A stretch of DNA of 64,000 nt, taken from positions 13,236,820-13,300,819 of the forward strand of contig NW_004454197.1 in the NCBI RefSeq assembly GCF_000283155.1, read 5' to 3'. The position numbers and the translations under genes were made by a program. This document shows positions 57,550-64,000 of this stretch, piece after piece. Source of the DNA: Ceratotherium simum simum. Its lineage: Eukaryota; Chordata; Mammalia; Perissodactyla; Rhinocerotidae. Numbering within the stretch: position 1 is the first letter of the stretch; each line of letters opens with the position of its first letter. The notes beneath the pieces are model-generated. The model saw only the letters and a list, made by a program, of their open reading frames with translations, made no database searches and was not told the DNA's origin.

Positions 57550-57630
57550 CTGACCTGGGCAGCCAGCACCTTAGTGGCCCTGAGGCCGTCTGACCTGGGG
57601 AGCCAGCACCTCTTAGTGGCCCTGAGGCCC
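57550..57630 (+). repeat. Tandem duplication of a ~40-bp segment
   Basis: 57550-57589 (40 bp) and 57590-57630 (41 bp). Both read CTGACCTGGG(C/G)AGCCAGCACC, then TTAGTGGCCCTGAGGCC. They differ mainly by a 2-base CT insertion and one substitution. Confidence 0.92.
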
Positions 57631-58289
57631 GCACGGGGGAGACAGTCGGCATCCTGCTGCCCTCCTGAAGTGGGGCCTCAGTTTTTCAGCTGAAAGAGCA
57701 CACCTTGTCTTTTTGCTAATTTCTGTCTGGGAGGGCCCAGGCCTGTATGTGCAGGCAGCTCAGGTCCCATGATCACCCCCCACAAGGTTGGGTCTAAGGT
57801 GGCCAACACCCTAGGAGACTGGCTGGCATGTAGTTTCTCCCGACCACCTAGGGCCAGCTGGAGAGCTCACCCAGCCCCAGGTACTAAGACACAGCCAGCT
57901 CTCTCTGAGCTGGGACCTGGAGACCACTAAGTGTGAGCAGCTTTACAGTTCATATGAGCCACGTTGATTCTCCCAACCCCCATCCCCAGAGGTGCACTAC
58001 ACAGCTGCAGCCCCCTCCCCAACACCTTTGTAAACTCCTCAGATCAGGGCACAGGTAGAAACCCCCCCCCCCATTATTGCACTGAACTGGGAGAGAGAAT
58101 CCATAAAGTAGCAACCCCAACACTTCAGGACAGGTTGCCTTACCTAGTGATCTTAGTTGTCTTCTTGCAAAGATTCTGGCTGGCACCAGGTGAGAGTTCA
58201 GGGGTCAGGTACAGAGATGGAGAAGGAGGCCAGGTCCCAGCAGCTAAGGTGGAAAGAGTGGCCAGAACAGGCAGCCCTGGAGGCAGCAG

Positions 58290-58520
58290 CTCTAGGCTGG
58301 GAATTCAGGCCTCCTCACTTCTTACCTGTGTGACGTGGGCAAAGGATTCCATCTCTCTGAGCCTCAGTTTCTTTACCTGTAAAACGAGGATCATAACACC
58401 TATCACACAAGTTATGGAGAAGATAAAACGCCGTAGTGTATATAACTACCTGGCACATAGTAGGCGGCTGCTGCTTCCATTATTATTATTATTATCATCA
58501 TTATTATTGAAAGAGATGTG
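58290..58520 (+). mobile_element. MIR, well preserved, with ATT repeat tail
   Basis: TTACCTGTGTGACGTGGGC, CTCTGAGCCTCAGTTTCTTT, ACCTGTAAAACGAGGATCAT and CTACCTGGCACATAGTAGGC. A (ATT)n run follows at 58479-58509. Confidence 0.88.
58479..58509 (+). repeat. (ATT)n / (ATC) trinucleotide microsatellite
   Basis: About ten units, with an ATCATC interruption, at the 3' end of the MIR. Confidence 0.9.
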
Positions 58521-58625
58521 AGGGTACATAATGCCAGATCCCCACTGTCCAGGCCTGCTGAGGCAGCAGACCACAGGGGGCAAGGTTGTACTTCAGACTG
58601 TGTTTTCACAACATGGGGATTGTTT

Positions 58626-59210
58626 TCATTATCTATTGCTGTATAACAAATTACCCCAAAACTTAGTGCCTTAAAATACAAACATGTATCATTGCACAGT
58701 GTCTGTGGCTCAGGAATCGGGGCATGGCTCAGCTGGGTCCTCTGGCTCAGGGTCTCTCCCAGGCTGCATCCAGGTGTTGATGGGGCTGTGGTCTCATCTG
58801 AAGGCCTGACTGAGGGAGGAGCTGCTTCAAGCTCACTCATATGGATACTGGTAAGGGAAGGTTCCTTGAGGGCTGTTGAACTGAGGGTCACAGTCCCTTG
58901 CTGGCTATTGGCCAGAGGCTTCTCTTGGTTCCTTGCCACTTGGGCCTTCCCATAGGGCAGCTGACAGCATGGCAGCCAGCTTCCATCAGAGCACGTAAGC
59001 GAGAGAGCAATGGGGGCTGCACAAGACGTGAGCCAGTCTTTTTGTGATGTAATCTCAGAAGTGACATCCTGTCACTTTTTGCCATGTTCTATTCATTAAA
59101 AGCAAGTTGCTAGGTCCAGCCCACATTCAAGGGGGTGATTATGCAAGGGTGTGAATACCAGGAAGCAGGGTTCATTGGGAGCCATCTTAGAGGCCACCCA
59201 CCACAGAGAT
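58626..59210 (+). mobile_element. Old interspersed repeat, second copy of the 26690 family
   Basis: TATCTATTGCTGTATAACAAA, TTACCCCAAAACTTAGTGCC and CAGCCCACATTCAAGGGG share landmarks with 26690-27090. Likely LTR- or DNA-derived; not named. Confidence 0.6.
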
Positions 59211-59211
59211 G

Positions 59212-59500
59212 GAGCCAGGAGCACAAATTCTGCAGCCACACTGCCTGAGTTCAGATCCTCAGCCCTCAAGAGTGGGTTGGGAGTGGCCAGTGCTTTAGGA
59301 GACCAATTAGCAAATAATCTCCCCTTGCTGACCAGGGCCAGTTGGGAAGCTCCACTCTAACTAGTCATGTGACCTCAGACAAATTACTCAACCTCCCTCA
59401 GACTCTGTTTTCTCATCTGTAGAATGGGTATCATCATTGTACCACCTTATACAGCTGTTGTGAGGATACTGAGCTAAAGTATGCAAAGCTCTTAGAGAGT
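59212..59500 (+). mobile_element. MIR, interrupted
   Basis: 59212-59265 contains CTGCAGCCACACTGCCTGAG and TTCAGATCCTC. After about 85 bp of foreign sequence, 59355-59500 contains TCATGTGACCTCAGACAAATTAC and TTTTCTCATCTGTAGAATGG. Confidence 0.75.
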
Positions 59501-59529
59501 GTGAGGGCAGGAGGGATAGTTACTTGACA

Positions 59530-59850
59530 AAGGTTCTCACCCACGAAAATTTAGCTGACATTTGAGCTGAGGTCTAAAGGTGAGAGGGAACGGCCTGCAA
59601 GGGGCTGGAAGAACCAAGCTCCTTTGGGAGCACCTGAAAGTACCAGGGTTCTAGTTGGAAGAGGGTGAGCTTAAGGAAGAGACAGGGGGCCAAAATGGCT
59701 GATGGCAATAAGGGAGGGCACGTGGAAGGAGATGTGGTCAGGGACCTGGAGGCCCAAGGTCACATCAGGGTTGGATTTTACTCCAAGAATGGGACGCCCT
59801 CCGAAGAGATTTAAGCAGATGTGCTTTGCTGTTAATTGGCTGCTTCTCTT
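59530..59850 (-). mobile_element. L2 fragment
   Basis: TGACATTTGAGCTGAGGTCT, GGAGATGTGGTCAGGGACC, TTGGATTTTACTCCAAG and GAGATTTAAGCAGATG are antisense L2. Confidence 0.7.
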
Positions 59851-59995
59851 TGTGGAAGGGATGGATGGATGGGTGGACACATGGGGAGATGGGAAATAAA
59901 CGGGTGGCATCACCACAAGCACAGCCTCTCGCCCTGTACACTCTCAACAGAGTTTGGCGCCCGCTGCCAGCCCTAGCCCTTTCGGAAATATCTTT

Positions 59996-60215
59996 TTTTT
60001 TTTTTTTTTTAAAGATTTTATTTATTCAGTTTTTTCCCCCCAAAGCCCCAGTAGATAGTTGTATGTCATAGGTTCACATCCTTCTAGTTGCTGTACGTGG
60101 GACTCGGCCTCACGTTGGACGGAGAAGTGGTGCCTCAGGGCGCTCCCGGGATCCGAACCCCGGCCGCCAGCATCAGAGCGCGCGCACTTAACCGCTAAGC
60201 CACGGAGCCGGCCCT
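59996..60215 (-). mobile_element. ERE SINE (short) with perfect 17-bp TSD
   Basis: Minus-strand GGGCCGGCTCCGTGGCTTAG head, GGGTTCGGATCCCGGGAGCG-like box, CTACTGGGGCTTTGGGGG end and long A tail. TSD CTTTCGGAAATATCTTT identical at 59979-59995 and 60216-60232. Lies about 1 kb upstream of exon B. Confidence 0.97.
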
Positions 60216-60374
60216 CTTTCGGAAATATCTTTAGGGCTGCCCATGGGCCAGGCTCCTGACCCCGTGTCCTGGGAGGAGTGAGTGATGCTGGAGGAGAGGG
60301 GGCCAGGCTGGGCAAGGGGTCTGGCTCCGGCTCTCTCTGTCGCAGGGGTGAGGGAGACACCATAAGGGTGGCAG

Positions 60375-60520
60375 CTGATTTCATGGAAAGAATCCCAAAC
60401 AGCTAAGTACAAGTCCTGGCTCTGCCATTTCCCAGCCGGGTGGCCCTGGGCCACTGGAAGTTCAAGAGCTGCGGCTTCCCTGTGTGTAAGGAGGGACGGC
60501 AATGACTAGAGACAGTACGG
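60375..60520 (+). mobile_element. MIR
   Basis: CAAGTCCTGGCTCTGCCATTTC, CCCAGCCGGGTGGCCCTGGGC and GTGTGTAAGGAGGGACGGC. Confidence 0.7.
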
Positions 60521-60524
60521 TGGC

Positions 60525-60662
60525 ACTTATGACGCTCACGCAGGCGTCGTGCCCGCTCCTGGCTTCCTTGTCTCATTCAGTCCTCACCAGAACCTCACAA
60601 GGGGGGTCCACTTATTGGCCTCATTTTGCTGGTGAAGAAATGGAAACATAGAAAGATTATGT
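60525..60662 (-). mobile_element. MIR, inverted relative to its neighbour
   Basis: CATTCAGTCCTCACCAGAACC, TCATTTTGCTGGTGAAGAAATGG and AGAAAGATTATGTAGCC. Confidence 0.65.
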
Positions 60663-60879
60663 AGCCGGTGAGCACTTACATTTCTCAGGCTTCTCCCAGG
60701 TGTCCATTTCATCTCCCCCAGCTCTCTGGGTCTCCATTTGGAGAGGAGGACCCTGCGGCACAAGGCTGGTGGGGCTGGGGGTCAAGCCCTGTGTTCTCAG
60801 GCCCTCCCATGCTGGGGGAACGGGATGGACCACACGGCCCCAAGGCTGCCCTTACTGTGCTCTCCCTCTGAGAATGCAG

Positions 60880-61230
60880 GGGAGGGAGCGCCCGAGGTGG
60901 CAAGCGCGGGACGGGCCCTGGGATTTCCGCTGTAGGAAACCCGGGCGGAGCATGCATCAGCGGGAGGGCCCCGCGGGGATCCCGGCTCTTGGCTCCTCAC
61001 CCTGCCCGGGCAGTCCCGGCCCTAAGGCGCTGAGAAGTGCAGAAGTTCCCCAGGAGAGACAAAAAGGGCCTGGCCCAGCGCCCACGGGCAGAGCGCACAG
61101 GCGGCCGCAGCCACTGCCGCGAGCGCTCCGAAGCAGCGCGCCCGCCGGCCGTGCGCCTGGCATCGGTTCCTGGCCCGGCCTGCCGCGCCTGGCAGCCGAT
61201 CCTCCCATCACAGCCCCCCGCCTCCGCACC
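60880..61230 (+). promoter_or_regulatory. Second GC/CpG-rich segment, putative alternative promoter
   Basis: CpG-dense text (GCGCCCGAGGTGG, CGGGCGGAGCATGC, CCGCGAGCGCTCCG, GCGCGCCCGCCGGCCGTGCG) directly upstream of the ATG at 61231, contrasting with CpG-poor flanks. No TATA box seen. Inferred to drive exon B. A cap-proximal alternative is an internal exon with an acceptor at CCCATCACAG (ends 61212). Confidence 0.5.
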
Positions 61231-61282
61231 ATGCCCTTCTGCCTGGCCAGGCATCCGAAGAAGAGCAGGCGTCTGCCCAGCG
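61231..61282 (+). CDS. Alternative first coding exon B, 17 codons plus 1 base
   Basis: ATG in good context (CACCATGC, A at -3) opens MPFCLARHPKKSRRLPS, and the exon ends AGCG before a strong donor GTAAGT at 61283, a phase-1 junction with G as the first base of the split codon. Length (52 nt), phase and junction base equal those of exon A, so both could splice to the same downstream exon. There is no Gly2. One Cys4 and the KKSRR cluster could give a weaker or different membrane or nuclear signal. The frame is open upstream to at least 60700, so an N-terminal extension cannot be excluded, but the upstream residues look like translated 5' UTR. It could instead belong to a second gene. The gene is not recognised. 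Confidence 0.5.
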
Positions 61283-61649
61283 GTAAGTGGGCAGCCAGGG
61301 TCAAGAGCAGGGTGCAGGGACACCAGATCGGGGGATGATTAACCCTTGAAGGGCAAGTGGTGTGTGGAGGCTCCAAGCGGTCAAGACAAATGAGTGAAGA
61401 CAGAGGACCAGGGACATGCCTGCGACATGGACCCCTGCTCCGGTTCAGCCTAGTGTAGCCTGATAGGGATGGGCTGGGGAGGCAGACCCTGGAGATGCTG
61501 CAGAAAAGCCCAGCTGGCTCCTAGGCATTGCCCATAGCTGGCCATATGTGCACGCGCACACACACGTGAGCACACACACAGGGGCAGTCTCAGGAAGTCT
61601 GAGGGTGCTGAGTCCTCCCCTCCAGCCACAGCCTAGGCTTCTAAAAGTT

Positions 61650-61965
61650 GTCCAATCCTGTAGCCACCAGCCCACAGAGCACCTGAAATGTGCCTAGTCC
61701 GGGTGTGCTCTTAGTACAAAATACACACTAGATTCCAAAGACTTAGTACAAAAAATATATATAAAATATCTCAATAATTTCTGATTACACATTGAAATGA
61801 AGGATACTATTTTGGATGTATTAGGATAAATAAAATATATTATTCAAAATAATTTCACCTGCTTCTTTTTACTTTTTTAGTGTAGCTACTAAAACATTTA
61901 AAATTGTACATGTGGCTCACCTTATGTCCCATTGGACTACATTGCTCCAAACAGCTGTATCCCCA
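61650..61965. mobile_element. MER-class DNA transposon fossil
   Basis: GTAGCCACCAGCCCACAGAGC, ACCTGAAATGTGCCTAGTCC, TAAAATATCTCAATAATTTC, ACATTGAAATGAAGGATAC and ACATGTGGCTCACCTTATG then CCATTGGACTACATTGCTC follow a non-autonomous DNA transposon. A terminal piece of the same family is at 14110-14165. Confidence 0.65.
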
Positions 61966-61969
61966 CACT

Positions 61970-62520
61970 TGGCCTGCACCCCTGGGAATCCAGCTGTTGG
62001 TACCCCTGGGGCTCCTTGCTCCCCTGGGCAGCCAATGAAATGACAGTGGGTCTGTGACATACATTGCAGCTGCTAGCACCTTCAAATAATGACTTTTTAT
62101 TTTTTAAATATTTGCCATAATTCCTGGGCTAATTAAGATATCATTTGATTAATTACATCAGAATGACAGCTTTTTCACCTGAACGTCATAGAATGAGTCC
62201 CATGGGCTAGTTGGTTTACAGAATGCTTTCACAAATATCATTTACTCTTTTTCCTTTTTATTATGAAAACTTTTATACAGAAAAGTTGAAAGATAGGAGT
62301 TCTTGTCCTGGACCCCCTGCCAGGATCTGCTGCCTTGTAGAGTCACCTCCTCTCCCCCGAAGCCTCTCGTGTGGGTGGAGAGAGAGATGCAGGCACAAAG
62401 GAAGTCCTTAAATTCAGGAGCTCAGAGGGGAAGAAAGCCCAGCTGGGAACAAGAAAAGGTGGGCTGGGGTCCTGGCTGATCACCTGGGGGCCGGTCCCCT
62501 TGAACAAGCCATAGCTGAAG
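61970..62520. other. Unique sequence, partly AT-rich
   Basis: 62090-62170 has several TAATTA/TTAATT motifs (homeodomain-core-like) in AT-rich DNA. Nothing further is supported. Confidence 0.35.
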
Positions 62521-62524
62521 TAGT

Positions 62525-62695
62525 GAGCAGAGTGCTGTTGGAGTTGGGAGCCAGACTGTCTGGGGTCACAGTTCACTAATTTTGTAGCTTGCACACGTTT
62601 CTAAACATCTCTGGGGCTCAGTTTCCTTTCCTTTAAGATAGGGATAATGATACCACTTCCCTTGTGAGTGTTCAAACTTCTAATGCTCATCAGTT
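62525..62695 (+). mobile_element. MIR
   Basis: AGCCAGACTGTCTGGGGTC, TGGGGCTCAGTTTCCTTTCC and AAGATAGGGATAATGATACC. Confidence 0.75.
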
Positions 62696-62789
62696 CATTA
62701 CCATCACGCCTACCTTAGAGGGAGTGCTTTGTGTGTGCCGCCATCTTGGTTCTGCTGCTGTAATTAATCTTCCATTCCTCACACATTCT

Positions 62790-63830
62790 GTGCATGCCCT
62801 CCCCATGCCAGGCACTACTTGGTGTTCTGGAGTTGCTGATAAAGCAGACAAAGTGGGAGTGGGCTGAGAATGAACAGTATAAATAAGCATGTCATGTAAA
62901 CACATAAAATTTATGTGTACTGATTGTAATAAGTGCTATGGAAAGATTAAGGCCTGGAAGGGGCCTGGGTTACGGTAGGTGATGCAAGGTGAAGTTTAAA
63001 TGGGGTGGTCAGGAAAGATTCCCCAAGAAGGCGACATTTGGGGAAAGACCAGAAGGAGGTGTGGGACCAAGTCGTGCCCATTTCTGGGCAGAAGGACTGC
63101 ACGTACAAAAACCTGAACGCTGGGGCACGCCTGGTTGTGGGAGGGATGGCAAAGAACAAAGCAGAGAGCATCCGCGAAGTTGGAGGAGTAGTGGGCGAGA
63201 GGCCTGGAAGACCATCGCAAGGACTTTGCCAAGAGGGGGCCACTGCAGGATTTTGAGCAGAGGCCCGTGAGCTGGTTTGGGTCTTAGCTGGGTCACTGTG
63301 GCTGCCATGTTGAGAATAGACTGTAGAGGGAAGAGAGAGAACCCTGAGACCATGCCGGTAATCCGGATGAGAAATGATGGTGGCTGGGACCATGTGGAAT
63401 GGTGAAAAGTTGTCAGATTTTGAATATATTTGGAAGAGGAGCCATTCCTACTGCTGGTAGGAATGGATATGAGATGTGAGAGACAGTGGAGCTGAGGATG
63501 TGTCTGGTTTCCACTGAGTAACTAGAAGGTGGACTTGTGCTCGCCCGAGAAGGGGGAGGTGTGGCAGATCTGGAGATGGATTTCATGTTTGGTAAATGGG
63601 AGATGCCTGGAGACATCTCAGTGGAGCTCTTGGGTGGGCAGTGAACAGATGGGTCTGGAGGGCAGGGGGATAGTGAATTTAGAAATCGTCAGTCTGGGGA
63701 CGGCAGTTAAAGCCTGGAGACTGGATGAGCTCACCAGAGGAGAGTGTGGGTCAATGTGGGGACGCGGGGAAGGAAAAGGCCGGGTGACTCCCAACTTTCT
63801 GTCTTGGGCCCCTAGTTGCCTGGCACTGGG
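62790..63830 (-). mobile_element. L2 element, antisense, about 1 kb
   Basis: The minus strand at 62947-63393 encodes VPATIISHPDYRHGL, matching the conserved LVQATIISHLDYC text of the L2 reverse transcriptase C-terminal region. Plus-strand landmarks: CAAGAAGGCGACATTTGGG, GAGAATAGACTGTAGAGGG, GATGAGAAATGATGGTGGCTG. The longest fossil L2 in the window. Confidence 0.8.
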
Positions 63831-63974
63831 ATGGGAACACAGGAGGAAGCTGGTATGATAGACAGGTAGTGATGGTTTTCAGATGAGCCATGTTGTGCCT
63901 GTGGGACATGACACAGCTATAGATTGTAAAAGTCATTTAGACTCGTGGGCAGTGTAGATGTGGTTATTTTGTAT

Positions 63975-64000
63975 CAATGGTTCTCAACTGAGGGCAGTTG
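63975..64000. mobile_element. Start of a hAT/MER element, cut by window end
   Basis: CAATGGTTCTCAACTGAGGGC is the terminal text of a common hAT-type MER element. It runs off the right edge. Confidence 0.5.

Noticed and set aside
1..64000. A new defence, mobile-operon or other gene system
   Set aside because: The window is ordinary perissodactyl intergenic/intronic DNA. Apart from the two candidate first exons I see no gene cluster or organised system.

Overview
This is mammalian nuclear DNA, almost certainly from an odd-toed ungulate (Perissodactyla: horse, ass or zebra, rhinoceros or tapir). The lineage marker is a set of twelve tRNA-derived SINEs of the equine repetitive element (ERE) type. 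They carry the GGCCGGCCCCGTGGCTTAG head, the GGTTCGGATCC B-box and the ATGTTAGCTCAGGGC / CTTCCTCA 3' module, and most have clear target-site duplications (TSDs). There is no complete protein-coding gene, no RNA gene, no CRISPR array and no prokaryotic organisation. The many open reading frames in GC-rich stretches are by-products of base composition.

Layout. 1-2815: antisense LINE-1 (ORF2 then ORF1 remnants) running off the left edge, with an ERE inside. 2816-31250: intronic or intergenic DNA with old MIR, L2, hAT, L1M and LTR copies, eight further EREs, a (TG)n and a CCAT/CCAC microsatellite, an ERV-type LTR (10430-11065) and an MLT1-like LTR split by an L1 tail (19050-19770). 31250-32620: a strong CpG island, broken by a 145-bp assembly gap (31674-31818), holding a short first coding exon. 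32620-39260: unique DNA with L2 and hAT pieces. 39266-43680: a second antisense L1, nearly 5' to 3' but lacking the middle of ORF2. 43700-60660: unique DNA, MIR, L2, a ~43-bp minisatellite and a diverged L1M block (53590-55540). 60880-61300: a second GC/CpG-rich segment with another short coding exon. 61300-64000: a DNA transposon fossil, MIR and L2.

The main result is the pair of exons. Both are on the plus strand, in CpG-rich settings and 29.3 kb apart. Each starts with a good-context ATG, encodes exactly 17 codons plus one base, and ends at a consensus donor. Both donors leave a G as first base of the split codon. This fits two alternative first exons, with separate promoters, spliced to one common exon beyond the right edge. 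The upstream one starts MGLCCCKD, an acyl-anchor type N-terminus (Gly2 plus Cys4-6). The downstream one starts MPFC and has a KKSRR basic cluster with no Gly2. Promoter choice could therefore change membrane anchoring. I do not recognise the gene. Family names for old repeats come from recall of consensus sequences, not from a search.
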